In this document: positions 24,503-33,376 of the stretch, one piece after another
Numbering within the stretch: the stretch's first letter is position 1
How the letters are laid out: every line of letters starts with the position of its first letter
Assembly (NCBI GenBank): GCA_946410455.1
Contig: CAMKAJ010000018.1
Span: forward strand, 1-47,882
Origin: an uncultured Bacteroidales bacterium
Lineage (GTDB): Bacteria; Bacteroidota; Bacteroidia; Bacteroidales; UBA932
Direction: 5' to 3'
DNA length: 47,882 nt
The notes under the pieces: model-generated
Told to the model about the DNA's origin: nothing
Database searches by the model: none
What the model saw: only the letters and a program-made list of their open reading frames with translations
Translations under genes and position numbers: made by a program

Positions 24503-24973
24503 ATGTCAAAATTCGGTGGAAGCAACAATAAGAAAGAGGTGCCGGCAATGACCAGCAGCTCCTTGTCTGATATCGTTTTCATGCTCCTGTTCTTCTTCAT
24601 GGTTACCACGCAGATGCGCGAGACCGAGAATAAGGTTATGGTTAAGATTCCCGAAGCTTCCGAAGTCGTGAAGCTCGAGCGCAAAGACCTTAACTCTTAT
24701 ATTAATATCGGCACTCCTATCAAGTCTCTGCAGGCCATGTACGGAACTGAAGCCCGTATCCAGCTCAACGACTCCTTCAAGACCACAGACGACATCCGCG
24801 ACTTCGTGGCTGCAGAACGTGAGTCACACAGCGAGCAGGATCGTCAGTACATGACGGTCAGCATCAGGGCAGACCAGGACGTAAGAATGGGTATCATTAC
24901 CGACGTTAAGCAAGAGCTCAGACGATGCTCAGCGCTTAAGATTATGTACTCGGCTAGAAAGGGCGGCAAATAA
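24503..24973 (+). CDS. exbD: ExbD/TolR-type protein 2
   Basis: 156 residues with the same design as the gene before it: basic start, EVPAMTSSSLSDIVFMLLFFFMV with the conserved Asp in the membrane helix, then a periplasmic domain. Two different ExbD proteins side by side are the rule in Bacteroidota and may form heteromeric motors. A strong terminator follows, closing the operon. Confidence 0.92.
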   Translation: MSKFGGSNNKKEVPAMTSSSLSDIVFMLLFFFMVTTQMRETENKVMVKIPEASEVVKLERKDLNSYINIGTPIKSLQAMYGTEARIQLNDSFKTTDDIRDFVAAERESHSEQDRQYMTVSIRADQDVRMGIITDVKQELRRCSALKIMYSARKGGK

Positions 24974-24996
24974 CAAAAGGCGCCCGAGCAATATGG

Positions 24997-25029
24997 AGCA
25001 GCCCCCTTATTCAAGAGGGCTGCTTTTTT
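24997..25029 (+). terminator. Terminator of the exb operon
   Basis: Stem agcagccc/gggctgct with a loop of about 14 nt, followed by six or more T. It separates the exb operon from asnS. Confidence 0.85.
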
Positions 25030-25042
25030 AAAGAAAAGTATA

Positions 25043-26446
25043 ATGGAATTACTTCGCACAAAAGTTAAAGACCTGCTCCGGAAGGAGGCAGGAGAGGAGG
25101 TCCTCGCCAAAGGTTGGGTGAGGACAAAGAGAGGCAACAAGGAAATAGCGTTCATCGCCCTCAACGACGGTTCTACCATCAAGAACGTACAGATTGTGGT
25201 GGACAAGAACGCCGAAACCGAACCCATTCTTGCAAAAATCAACACCGGCACTTGCATTGCTGTGCGTGGGAAGCTTGTAGAGTCGGTAGGCAGCGGCCAG
25301 AGCGTAGAGATACGCGCCGCCCAGATAGAAGTTCTCGGCGAATGCGACCCTATGCGCTATCCTCTTCAGAAGAAAGATACTTCTTTCGAGTACCTGAGGA
25401 CGGTGGCCCACATGCGCCCCAGGACCAACACCTTCGGCGCCGTGCTCAGGCTCCGCAGCCAGATGGCGTACGCTATCCATGAGTATTTCCACTCCAAGGG
25501 CTTCGTGTACCTCCATACTCCCCTCATCACCGCATCCGACGCAGAGGGTGCCGGCAACATGTTCCAGGTAACCACTCTGGACATCAATGCTCCCCTGCCC
25601 CGCGACAAGAAGGGTGGAATAGACTATAGCAAAGACTTCTTCGGCAAGCGAACCAGCCTTACCGTTAGTGGTCAGCTGGAGGGAGAACTTGGAGCCACGG
25701 CACTCGGAGAGATCTACACCTTCGGCCCCACTTTCCGTGCAGAGAATTCCAACACCCCGCGTCACCTTGCGGAGTTCTGGATGATAGAACCAGAAATGGC
25801 CTTCTACGACATCCAGGACAACATGGACCTCGCAGAGGACTTCATCAAGCATCTGGTACGCTACGCCCTGGATAACTGCAGGGACGACATCCAGTTCTTG
25901 AACGACCGCTACGATCCCGAGCTGGTAGCACGTCTGGAGGGCGTCATAGATACAGAGTTCGTGCGTCTGGAATACACAGAGGGCATCAAAATACTTGAGG
26001 CTGCCGTAGCCAACGGAGTACAGTTCGAGTATCCCGTGTTCTGGGGCGCAGACCTCCAGAGCGAGCACGAAAGATACCTGGTAGAAAAGCACTTCGGCAA
26101 GCCCGTCATACTCACCGGCTACCCCAAGGATATCAAGGCCTTCTATATGAAGCAGAATCCAGACGGCAAGACCGTGCGCGCCATGGACGTGCTGTTCCCC
26201 AAGATCGGCGAGATTATTGGCGGAAGCGAGCGCGAGGCTGACCTCCGCAAGCTCGAGACCCGTATCGACGAGCTCGGTATGAGCCGCAAGAACCTGGAGT
26301 GGTATATCGATACCCGGCGTTTCGGAAGCTGCCCTCACAGCGGCTTTGGGCTTGGATTCGAGAGGTTGCTGCTCTTTGTTACGGGTATGCAGAATATCAG
26401 GGACGTTATTCCGTTCCCGAGAACCCCCAAGAACGCTGATTTTTGA
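25043..26446 (+). CDS. asnS: Asparaginyl-tRNA synthetase
   Basis: Charges tRNA-Asn with asparagine. An N-terminal OB-fold anticodon-binding domain (about 15-105, [20 protein letters not shown]) is followed by the class II catalytic core: motif 2 is in [24 protein letters not shown] and motif 3 in [15 protein letters not shown]. The PFPRTP ending separates AsnRS from AspRS. Its 467 residues are normal. It is probably monocistronic, between the exb terminator and a long inverted repeat. Confidence 0.95.
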   Translation: MELLRTKVKDLLRKEAGEEVLAKGWVRTKRGNKEIAFIALNDGSTIKNVQIVVDKNAETEPILAKINTGTCIAVRGKLVESVGSGQSVEIRAAQIEVLGECDPMRYPLQKKDTSFEYLRTVAHMRPRTNTFGAVLRLRSQMAYAIHEYFHSKGFVYLHTPLITASDAEGAGNMFQVTTLDINAPLPRDKKGGIDYSKDFFGKRTSLTVSGQLEGELGATALGEIYTFGPTFRAENSNTPRHLAEFWMIEPEMAFYDIQDNMDLAEDFIKHLVRYALDNCRDDIQFLNDRYDPELVARLEGVIDTEFVRLEYTEGIKILEAAVANGVQFEYPVFWGADLQSEHERYLVEKHFGKPVILTGYPKDIKAFYMKQNPDGKTVRAMDVLFPKIGEIIGGSEREADLRKLETRIDELGMSRKNLEWYIDTRRFGSCPHSGFGLGFERLLLFVTGMQNIRDVIPFPRTPKNADF

Positions 26447-26454
26447 TGCTTACT

Positions 26455-26581
26455 CCGGAGACCCGCTTCTGTTTTCAGAAAACTTCCGCTTCGCTCCATC
26501 CCTCCCAGCCGGAGGCTGGGCCCCTCCCGTTCACGTGGCCACGGGCGGCCACGGTTTCTGAAGACAGAAGCGGATCTCCGG
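26455..26581. repeat. Long inverted repeat between asnS and udk
   Basis: Arms of about 27 bp (26455-26482 and 26554-26581, starting ccggaga and ending tctccgg) pair with about two mismatches and a bulge. The interior holds two more perfect stems: cccagcc/ggctggg (26504-26520) and cgtggcc/ggccacg (26534-26553). There is no T-run, so it is not a simple terminator. A palindromic repeat or small non-autonomous element is likely. Confidence 0.65.
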
Positions 26582-26608
26582 CAGCAAACAATTAGCTTTA
26601 CAAGTACT

Positions 26609-27217
26609 ATGTTAGTTATAGGAATAGCCGGAGGATCAGGGTCCGGCAAGACAACAGTAGTGAAGGCTATCACAGGCAAGCTGAAAGGCCAGAAGGTGGT
26701 GGTTATTCCTCAAGATTCTTATTACAAAGACTCCAGCGACCTCTCCGACGAAGAGAAGCGCGTACACAATTTCGACCATCCCGACGCCATCGAGTGGGAG
26801 CTTCTGTGCGACCAGCTTCGCGACCTCAAGAACGGCAAGGCAATCGAGCAGCCTATCTATTCGTTCATCTCCTGCACCCGTTCCAAGACAGAGACCAAGC
26901 GCGTGGAGCCAGCAGATGTGATTATCATAGAGGGCATACTCATTTTCACATGCAAGAAGCTGCGCGACCAGATGGACATCAAGATCTTTGTGGACGCAGA
27001 CGACGACGACCGCTTGATGCGCGTCATGGAGCGGGACATCTCCGAGCGCGGCAAAGACGTGCACTGGGTTATCGAGCGCTACAGCCGCACTGTGAAGCCT
27101 ATGTACCTGCAGTTCATAGAGCCCAGCAAGCGCTATGCAGATATCATTATCCCTCAGGGTGGGCACAACACCGTGGCCATCGACATGATTACGGCTACCG
27201 TAGAGAAAAACCTTTAA
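26609..27217 (+). CDS. udk: Uridine kinase
   Basis: Phosphorylates uridine and cytidine in pyrimidine salvage. The P-loop is GGSGSGKTT (residues 8-16), followed by the family's PQDSYYKD, FDHPDAIEW, QPIYSF, EGILIF and RDISERGKD blocks. Its 202 residues are normal. A weak -7-like box (TAGCTTTA, 26593-26600) ends 8 nt before the ATG. A TonB-like gene follows after 6 nt. Confidence 0.95.
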   Translation: MLVIGIAGGSGSGKTTVVKAITGKLKGQKVVVIPQDSYYKDSSDLSDEEKRVHNFDHPDAIEWELLCDQLRDLKNGKAIEQPIYSFISCTRSKTETKRVEPADVIIIEGILIFTCKKLRDQMDIKIFVDADDDDRLMRVMERDISERGKDVHWVIERYSRTVKPMYLQFIEPSKRYADIIIPQGGHNTVAIDMITATVEKNL

Positions 27218-27223
27218 TAAACA

Positions 27224-27940
27224 GTGAGACAAGAGGACAAAGCAGGAATATATACCACCGTAATCATTCACCTTGCGGTGCTTATAGTCCTGCTTGCCAC
27301 CTCTCTGGGGTTCTCCATTCAAAAGGAGAACTCTTTCGTTTTAGATTTCAGCAAGTTAGAAGAGCTGGAACGCTTGCAGGAAGAGATAGAGCGCCTGCAA
27401 AAAGAAGCCGAATTCCAGCAGGCAATAAGCGACAAGCTGGAGGCCGAACTGGGCGCCGCTCCCGGGGGTTACCGCAACGTAGCCGTAGATCGCGCTTCGC
27501 TCAAAGATGACCGTGGCACCAACGCAGATGAGCTGTACAAGGATGCCGAGCGCCTTGCCCGGGAACTCAAAGGCGGCTTTGAAGTGCCTGACGACGGCTA
27601 TTCCGCCTCGCTTCCCTCCCCCGATGACGGCAAGAAAAAAAATGAGCAAAAGTCCTACAGCGGGCCCTCGGTTGTATCTTATTACCTGGAAGGGCGTAAA
27701 GCCAGCAAACTCAGCATTCCTGCATACCGCTGCATGGGAGCAGGAGAAGTTACCGTGCTCATTACAGTAGACAACAGCGGCGCTGTGATTGCTGCAAAAG
27801 TAGACGAAAGCTGCTCATCCACTGATGGTTGCCTCCGTTCTTTTGCAATACGCGCAGCCCGTCTTAGCCGTTTCTCCGCTGCCCCTCAAGCTCCCGCCCG
27901 CCAGCATGGCAATATAGTCTATCAGTTTATTGCCCAGTGA
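27224..27940 (+). CDS. TonB-like energy transducer domain protein
   Basis: 238 residues with a GTG start 6 nt after udk. One N-terminal membrane helix (about 9-30) is followed by a coiled coil (ELERLQEEIERLQKEAEFQQ), a charged linker, and a C-terminal domain whose blocks IPAYRCMGAGEVTVLITVDNSGAV and FAIRAARLSRF match the TonB C-terminal fold. It would span the periplasm and might connect the ExbB/ExbD motor to an outer-membrane receptor. The coiled-coil linker in place of a proline-rich one is typical of divergent Bacteroidota TonB proteins. Confidence 0.8.
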   Translation: MRQEDKAGIYTTVIIHLAVLIVLLATSLGFSIQKENSFVLDFSKLEELERLQEEIERLQKEAEFQQAISDKLEAELGAAPGGYRNVAVDRASLKDDRGTNADELYKDAERLARELKGGFEVPDDGYSASLPSPDDGKKKNEQKSYSGPSVVSYYLEGRKASKLSIPAYRCMGAGEVTVLITVDNSGAVIAAKVDESCSSTDGCLRSFAIRAARLSRFSAAPQAPARQHGNIVYQFIAQ

Positions 27941-27964
27941 ACAATAGTCCTTTTCTTTCACCAG

Positions 27965-28054
27965 TGCTCCTAATGTCCCCAAAACACGGACAATAGGAGC
28001 ATTATTAGCCCCAAATGCGCTTACTGTCCCGATATTTGGGACATTAGGCGCATT
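27965..28054. repeat. Tandem double hairpin built from one alternating unit
   Basis: Hairpin 1 (27965-27978 with 27988-28001) and hairpin 2 (28014-28030 with 28038-28054) have arms that are all versions of one unit, GGGACATTAGGmGCATT, in alternating orientation (minus, plus, minus, plus). This is the architecture of REPIN-type elements. It lies between convergent genes and may also serve as a terminator. Between 28055 and 28125 there is only a short GC hairpin before the next gene's stop. Confidence 0.65.
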
Positions 28055-28125
28055 CTGTTTGATATGGTTTCTGCAGAGCATCCCACATTATGGACGTTAG
28101 AGTCGACCTTCGAGCCCTCGTGGGG

Positions 28126-28770
28126 CTACTGAATATACGCAAGTATCAGATCTGCAAGCTGTTCTTCGGTGTGACCGTCTGCGTTTAAGACGAGGTCGTA
28201 ATTGCGGGCATCGTAGCGGCTTACGCCGGCATAGCGGCGCGTGTAGTTTTCTCGTGCCTGGTCTATGCCGTCAATGATGGCCAGGGCAGATTCTTCTGAG
28301 AGGCCCTGTTTCTTCATAATCCGTTGCATGCGATGCTCCTTGGAGGCTGTGATGAACACGTCCAGTTTGTTGGAATAGTCTTTAAGCACAAAGAATCCGG
28401 AGCGGCCGGCAATGATGCACGAACCCATATCTGCAATGCCTTTGAGGATTTCTACTTCTGCCTTGAATATATCGTCGGTAGTAACATTGATGCGCAGACC
28501 ACCCTGAGCAAACTTGGCATCTTCGCCCATAATCTGGGCAGAAGGCAGCGGAGCCGCTTTGGCCAAGAAATCTGCAAGCCAGTTCTTCTTCTGGCCTTTC
28601 AACTTTTCTATCCCGCTTACGCTCAGCCCGAACTGGCGCTGCAAGGATTCAATCAGCATTTTATCGTAATAACGAGTTCCCAGTTTATCTGCGAGAATTC
28701 TGCCTACGGTATGACCTCCGGAGCCAACCTCGCGGCTGATGGTGATGACAAATGGTTCTTTAGTTTTCAT
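28126..28770 (-). CDS. Cytidylate kinase-like family protein
   Basis: 214 residues with a modified P-loop ISREVGSGGHTVG at the N-terminus (residues 10-22), characteristic of the cytidylate-kinase-like family, then IIAGRSGFFVL and ARENYTRRYAGVSRYDARNYDLVLNAD, which match that family's C-terminal half. The substrate of this family is not established; it is distinct from essential Cmk. It lies 20 nt after the FAD oxidoreductase and probably shares its transcript. Confidence 0.88.
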   Translation of the reverse strand: MKTKEPFVITISREVGSGGHTVGRILADKLGTRYYDKMLIESLQRQFGLSVSGIEKLKGQKKNWLADFLAKAAPLPSAQIMGEDAKFAQGGLRINVTTDDIFKAEVEILKGIADMGSCIIAGRSGFFVLKDYSNKLDVFITASKEHRMQRIMKKQGLSEESALAIIDGIDQARENYTRRYAGVSRYDARNYDLVLNADGHTEEQLADLILAYIQ

Positions 28771-28790
28771 GCGTGTTTTTCTTTAATAAT

Positions 28791-30251
28791 CTATCCAAGG
28801 AACGCTCCTTGATTCATCAAAACTTTCCTTATCTCCTGGGGGTCAATGCTCCTCGGAGTTACTTCGCCAGCGCAGGCAAGAGCAGCGGCAACCCCGGCGG
28901 CCTGGCCTCCAGCCATTGCAGGAGGCATTACACGGATTGCTCCGGCCGCATCTGACGTGGCACTCAGGCATCGCCCCGCAACCAGCAAATTCTCTACCTC
29001 AAGGGGGACGAAACTACGGTAAGGCACGCCGTACCAATTGCCATTGATAGTGGTATAGCGGGTAGAATTAGCTGTACCTCCGCCACCATGAACATCCACG
29101 GAATTGGATGCCAAAAAGACGGTATCCTCCGGCACCTGGCAGTTAATCAGGTCGTCTGCAGGCAGCAGATACTCTCCGATAATGTGCTGCGACTCCCTGA
29201 TGCCTATAGTAGATGCAGACGACTTAAGTATGGCATCCTTGCACCCGGGAACATATTTGTGGAAGAAGTTCATCAGCTCCTGTACCTGGCGACGGCCTTC
29301 AATCTCAGCACTCGTAAGGCTCTCAGAGGAAAGCGCGTCAATGCCAGAGATTCGGGTACTGTTCACGGCCCATTCGTCCTCTCGCACGCCCCTGTAGATG
29401 TTTACCGATTTGCGGGCGATATCCCACTCGCCGGCCGCTTCCGCTTCTGCTACGCGCCAGTGTAATGCCCTGTAACTCACTCCGTTGACTTTGCGGAATT
29501 CGTGCAGGTGAGCCTCTACATCGGCGCAGATTGCCTTGTAATCTACATTGCAGATATGGCAGAATAGAGTAGCGGGTTGCATTTTGCCGCTGTCTTCATT
29601 CCCTTTAAAAAGCGGTGCGCCCGCAGCTGCAGCTACAAGTCCGTCGCCGGTAGCATCTACAACTACAGAAGCCCTTACGTCGCAAAGCCCGGAGCGGGTC
29701 AGAAGAGTAGCACCGTTTATCTTGCGGCCCTTCATCAGAGGGGCCACAAAGTTTGCATGGAACAGGATTTTAACACCGACCTCCGCTGTCATGCAGTCAA
29801 GAACGTACTTCAGGATCTCGGCATCGAATGGCGTAAGGTGGTCATGGCCCGCAGTGATCCAGGCGCTGAAAGGAGAACCGGCCCTTACGTCTTTGGGGTG
29901 AATGGCGCCGCCCAGGGCAACCATCCTGTCCACAATCTCCCCAAAAATACCTCTTATTATCTGTGTCTCGCCGGCAGCGTCGAAGCAAGTCATGAAAGGT
30001 GCCACAAGACCTCTGGTCGCCATTCCGCCAAGGCAACCGCCCTCCTCTACGAGAATCACTTCCGCTCCCATGCGTGCGGCGGCAATGGCCGCACAGACTC
30101 CGGCAGGCCCTCCGCCTACAACCAGAATGCCGGTCTTACCTATATCGGTTCTTCTGCCAGAGGACGCTCCAATACAGGACGGAGCGATAGTAGCTGTAGT
30201 TCCAATTGCAGCAAGCGCTGCAGAAGATGTAAGGAATTGTCTTCTGTCCAT
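28791..30251 (-). CDS. Exported FAD-dependent oxidoreductase
   Basis: 486 residues. The start MDRRQFLTSSAALAA carries a twin-arginine signal (RRQFL), so the folded, flavin-loaded protein is exported. The FAD-binding Rossmann motif is VVGGGPAGVCAA (about 44-55), followed by GGCLGGMATRGLV and, near the end, LLVAGRCLSATSDAAGAIRV, the second FAD contact of the FAD_oxidored group. The substrate is unknown. It is preceded, 11 nt upstream, by a 47-residue secreted peptide gene and followed by the cytidylate-kinase-like gene. Confidence 0.88.
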   Translation of the reverse strand: MDRRQFLTSSAALAAIGTTATIAPSCIGASSGRRTDIGKTGILVVGGGPAGVCAAIAAARMGAEVILVEEGGCLGGMATRGLVAPFMTCFDAAGETQIIRGIFGEIVDRMVALGGAIHPKDVRAGSPFSAWITAGHDHLTPFDAEILKYVLDCMTAEVGVKILFHANFVAPLMKGRKINGATLLTRSGLCDVRASVVVDATGDGLVAAAAGAPLFKGNEDSGKMQPATLFCHICNVDYKAICADVEAHLHEFRKVNGVSYRALHWRVAEAEAAGEWDIARKSVNIYRGVREDEWAVNSTRISGIDALSSESLTSAEIEGRRQVQELMNFFHKYVPGCKDAILKSSASTIGIRESQHIIGEYLLPADDLINCQVPEDTVFLASNSVDVHGGGGTANSTRYTTINGNWYGVPYRSFVPLEVENLLVAGRCLSATSDAAGAIRVMPPAMAGGQAAGVAAALACAGEVTPRSIDPQEIRKVLMNQGAFLG

Positions 30252-30262
30252 AATAGTCGTGT

Positions 30263-30406
30263 TTACCTTTCTACGTCAATACTTGCCTTGAACAGCTTGC
30301 CCCTGAACGGGACAGTTGGGCTATACTGCGCGTGAGATGGCACAGATGCGAGCAAAGCGGCTCCTCCAGCCACCAGGCTACCTACTAAGACTTTCTTGTT
30401 GGTCAT
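30263..30406 (-). CDS. Small secreted 47-residue protein
   Basis: The minus-strand ATG at 30406 opens a 47-codon frame: MTNKKVLVGSLVAGGAALLA then SVPSHAQYSPTVPFRGKLFK and a short end. The first 26 residues are a textbook signal peptide with cleavage after SHA. The mature part is about 21 residues. The YSPTVPFRGK block resembles the first mature residues of some exported sulfatases, so it may be the leader remnant of a lost sulfatase. Alternatively it is a genuine small secreted peptide co-transcribed with the FAD oxidoreductase 11 nt downstream. Previously annotated relatives are unknown to me. Confidence 0.5.
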   Translation of the reverse strand: MTNKKVLVGSLVAGGAALLASVPSHAQYSPTVPFRGKLFKASIDVER

Positions 30407-30458
30407 AACTTTTACAAGATATGAATAATTTGCCAAATATTGTTTTGGAGATTATTAT

Positions 30459-30466
30459 TATATTTG
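30459..30466 (+). promoter_or_regulatory. -7 box for the lipoprotein-acyl-CoA ligase operon
   Basis: TATATTTG, 6 nt before the ATG at 30473, so the predicted start site falls about at the start codon (leaderless). No -33 TTG at the usual spacing. Confidence 0.5.
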
Positions 30467-30472
30467 TAAGTT

Positions 30473-31741
30473 ATGCGAAAAATGCTCAGGGCGGCACTCT
30501 CTTTGACTGTTGTCGCAGTATCATATCTCCTCATCGCCTCCTGCAGCCAGGAGAGCTCAGAGGCCGAATTCGGCGAGGCTCCTGAACTGCTCAGGGCAGT
30601 GCCGGCAGATGCCGTTGCAGTGGGAATCTTCGACCGCTGCGAGGATGCGCTGGAGCAGATGCTGGACTCCGAGGACATGCTTCGCAAGCTGGACCTTGGC
30701 AAGCTGAGAAAGCACAAAGCCGTCGTGGCATTGTGTAACCTGGGCAGTATCTCTCCGCTGTTGATTGTAGAGACAGGCAAGGCCGAGCATGGAGAAGGCC
30801 TCCGTGCGGCCACCGATACCACGCACCAAACTGCAGAGGTAGCAGCACTTGCCGATTCGCTTCGCCTGTTCAGTGCCCAGCTTGCGCTGAACAATCATAA
30901 TGTACTGCTGCTCAGCCAGTCTGCGACGCTCATAACGGTAGCCCGGAGGCACCTTAGCTCAGAAACCTCTATCCTGGACGCACCGTACTTCGACGGCACG
31001 CTGCCACTTATATCGGGGCATGACGCAATAGCCATGCGCAACAGCGGAGCGTCCAAACTCATAAGCAAAGAGTTCTGCAGTCTCTCCCGCAAGCAGGTTA
31101 ACGGTTTCTTGAAGAATGCCGCAGAGTGGACTGTCCTCTGTGGAGACAGATTACAGACCGTCCAGCCACAGGCAGAAAAGTATTTCTGTAACTTCCTCAC
31201 AGAGGCAGGAGAAGGCCAGAGCAAGCTTGCGTCGGTCATTCCTGCAGACGCAGAACTCATAATAGACCTTCCAATTGCAGAGCTGGAGCATTGGCGCGAG
31301 GCTTACGAGACTATGACTGACGCCCGCGTGGAGCTGGAGGCTTATAACAAGCGTATCCAGGCCCTTAAGAAGCGCAGCGGAAAGAGTCCGCTGGACTGGG
31401 AGAAGGAGCTGGATATCAAGGAGGTAGCATACATCGCCGCCAAGGATTACCGCCTCAATCTGGTGCGTACCGCAAAGAGCGGCAAGAAAGAAGGAGTCCA
31501 GACCAACCCCTACAGCGGATTTGTGAGGGCACTTTACGGAGAGCCATTCTTCGAGGCCGACAGCTGCGCAATCCGTCAGGGCAACTGGATTATCAGCGGC
31601 CCCAGGGCCGTACTGGATACATTGCAGACCAAGAACCTCAAAGGCTGGCCTTCTACGGCAACAGCTGTAGTGCAGGTTCCTGGGATGCGACTAACATGGA
31701 CAAAAGAAAAAAGTATATTATGGCAGGATTCCAATCGGTAA
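30473..31741 (+). CDS. Lipoprotein of unknown function
   Basis: 422 residues. A signal peptide ends in the lipobox LIASC (Cys24), so the mature protein is lipid-anchored. The sequence ELLRAVPADAVAVGIFDRCEDALEQML and the later VIPADAELIIDLPIAELEHW suggest two similar halves, each starting PADA, as in proteins of the DUF3352 type. That is a loose resemblance only. The last 46 nt overlap the start of the acyl-CoA ligase gene, and the shared promoter is the -7 box just upstream. Confidence 0.7.
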   Translation: MRKMLRAALSLTVVAVSYLLIASCSQESSEAEFGEAPELLRAVPADAVAVGIFDRCEDALEQMLDSEDMLRKLDLGKLRKHKAVVALCNLGSISPLLIVETGKAEHGEGLRAATDTTHQTAEVAALADSLRLFSAQLALNNHNVLLLSQSATLITVARRHLSSETSILDAPYFDGTLPLISGHDAIAMRNSGASKLISKEFCSLSRKQVNGFLKNAAEWTVLCGDRLQTVQPQAEKYFCNFLTEAGEGQSKLASVIPADAELIIDLPIAELEHWREAYETMTDARVELEAYNKRIQALKKRSGKSPLDWEKELDIKEVAYIAAKDYRLNLVRTAKSGKKEGVQTNPYSGFVRALYGEPFFEADSCAIRQGNWIISGPRAVLDTLQTKNLKGWPSTATAVVQVPGMRLTWTKEKSILWQDSNR

Positions 31742-33375
31742 ACAAGATGCTCGAAAAGAGCTTCCGGGAAAACTGGGACCGCTCGGCACTCTCTAACTAT
31801 CAGGGAGTTACCCTGAAGTACTGCGACGTCGCCAAGCGCATAGAATACCTTCACCTGTGCTTTGAAAGCTGCGGCCTGCAGAAGGGCGACAAAGTGGCTC
31901 TCTGCTCCAAGAACCAAGCTAACTGGGGCGTGTGTTTCCTGGCCGCAATGACATACGGTGCCGTTCCCGTGCCCATTCTGCATGAGTTTAAGCCGGAGAA
32001 TATCCATTATCTAGTGAATCACTCCGAGGCCAAGGTGTTCTTTGTGGATGAGGCCAACTGGGAGGGGCTTTCCGAGGCCGAGATGCCCGGAGTACAGGTT
32101 TTCGTGCGCATGTCTACCCTCAACTACATACTCGCGCGCGAAGAGTCTATGGTAGAGGCCCGCGAAAAGCTTCCCGAGACCTTCCATGCCAAGTATCCCG
32201 ACGGATTCGGCAAAGAAGACATAAATTACTACGAAGACAGCGCAGACGAGCTCGCACTCATCAATTATACCTCCGGCACTTCCGGCTTCTCAAAGGGCGT
32301 AATGCTGCCCTACCGCTCGTTGTGGTGCAATATTCGCTTTGCGCACGAGAGCGCCGAGCCGCAGATGACCTGTGAATCGCACATGGTGGCCCTGCTGCCA
32401 TCCGCGCACATGTACGGCATGATGTTCGAGTTCCTCTTCGAGATGACCATCGGGGCCCACGTGCACTTCCTTACACGTGTACCCAGCCCCAAGATCATTA
32501 TGAAAGCGTTCTCGGAGATTCACCCGGACGTAATTATCGCCGTGCCGCTCATTATCGAGAAAGTATATAAATCGCAGATCAAGCCAATTGCAGACCACAA
32601 CAAAACCTGGCTGCGTATTCCTATCGTAGATCAGATAGTGCTGGGCAAGATTCGCGAGGGCCTCATCAACGCCTTTGGCGGCAGGTTCGAAGAGGTGATT
32701 CTGGGCGGCGCCGCATTCAACCCCGAGGTGGAGCAGTTCCTCCGGAAGGTAAAGTTCCCGTTTACAGTTGGTTACGGAATGACCGAGTGCGGGCCCATCA
32801 TTACCTACGCCCACTGGACACGCACCAAGAAGGGTTCTTGCGGTTACGCTATTCCCGGCTGCTCCATCCGCATCGATTCTCCCAATCCGTACAAGATTCC
32901 GGGAGAGGTGCAGGTGAAGGGAGACAACGTATTCATGGGCTACTACAAGAACCGCCAGGCTACCAAGGCCTCGTTTACCAACGACGACTGGTTCAAGACC
33001 GGCGACATGGGCATCATGGATGATGACGGCTACCTGTACCTGCGTGGGCGCTCCAAGTGCATGATTCTCGGCCCTTCCGGCCAGAACATCTACCCCGAAG
33101 AACTGGAGGCGGTTATCAACAACGTTACTTACGTCACAGAGTCGCTGGTGATAGAAGACAACGGCGGACTCACGGCTCTTATCTATCCCGACTTCCGCCA
33201 GGCCCAGGCCGACGGACTCGAAATAGAAGAAATGGAAAAGCGGATTACCGACAGCCTGCCCGAGGTGAACAAGGTAATTCCCGGCTACGCACAGATTCGC
33301 AAGATAGAATTCCTTTCTGAGGACTTCGAGCGCACTCCCAAGCGTAGCATCAAACGTTACCTCTATCAAAGATAG
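31696..33375 (+). CDS. Long-chain fatty acid-CoA ligase (AMP-forming)
   Basis: Activates fatty acids to acyl-CoA through an acyl-adenylate. The P-loop-like motif is NYTSGTSGFSKGV (near residue 192). The adenylate signature is GYGMTECGPI, followed by DDWFKTGDMG and the lysine-bearing C-terminal domain ending RTPKRSIKRYLY. Its 559 residues are normal. The ATG at 31696 gives a 46-nt overlap with the lipoprotein gene. An ATG at 31720 (MAGFQSVN), after an A-rich stretch, is an equally good or better start. dCMP deaminase follows after 1 nt. Confidence 0.92.
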   Translation: MDKRKKYIMAGFQSVNKMLEKSFRENWDRSALSNYQGVTLKYCDVAKRIEYLHLCFESCGLQKGDKVALCSKNQANWGVCFLAAMTYGAVPVPILHEFKPENIHYLVNHSEAKVFFVDEANWEGLSEAEMPGVQVFVRMSTLNYILAREESMVEAREKLPETFHAKYPDGFGKEDINYYEDSADELALINYTSGTSGFSKGVMLPYRSLWCNIRFAHESAEPQMTCESHMVALLPSAHMYGMMFEFLFEMTIGAHVHFLTRVPSPKIIMKAFSEIHPDVIIAVPLIIEKVYKSQIKPIADHNKTWLRIPIVDQIVLGKIREGLINAFGGRFEEVILGGAAFNPEVEQFLRKVKFPFTVGYGMTECGPIITYAHWTRTKKGSCGYAIPGCSIRIDSPNPYKIPGEVQVKGDNVFMGYYKNRQATKASFTNDDWFKTGDMGIMDDDGYLYLRGRSKCMILGPSGQNIYPEELEAVINNVTYVTESLVIEDNGGLTALIYPDFRQAQADGLEIEEMEKRITDSLPEVNKVIPGYAQIRKIEFLSEDFERTPKRSIKRYLYQR

Positions 33376-33376
33376 C

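Noticed and set aside
28126..28770. Essential cytidylate kinase Cmk
   Set aside because: The P-loop (REVGSGGHTVG) and C-terminal blocks fit the separate cytidylate-kinase-like family, not Cmk.
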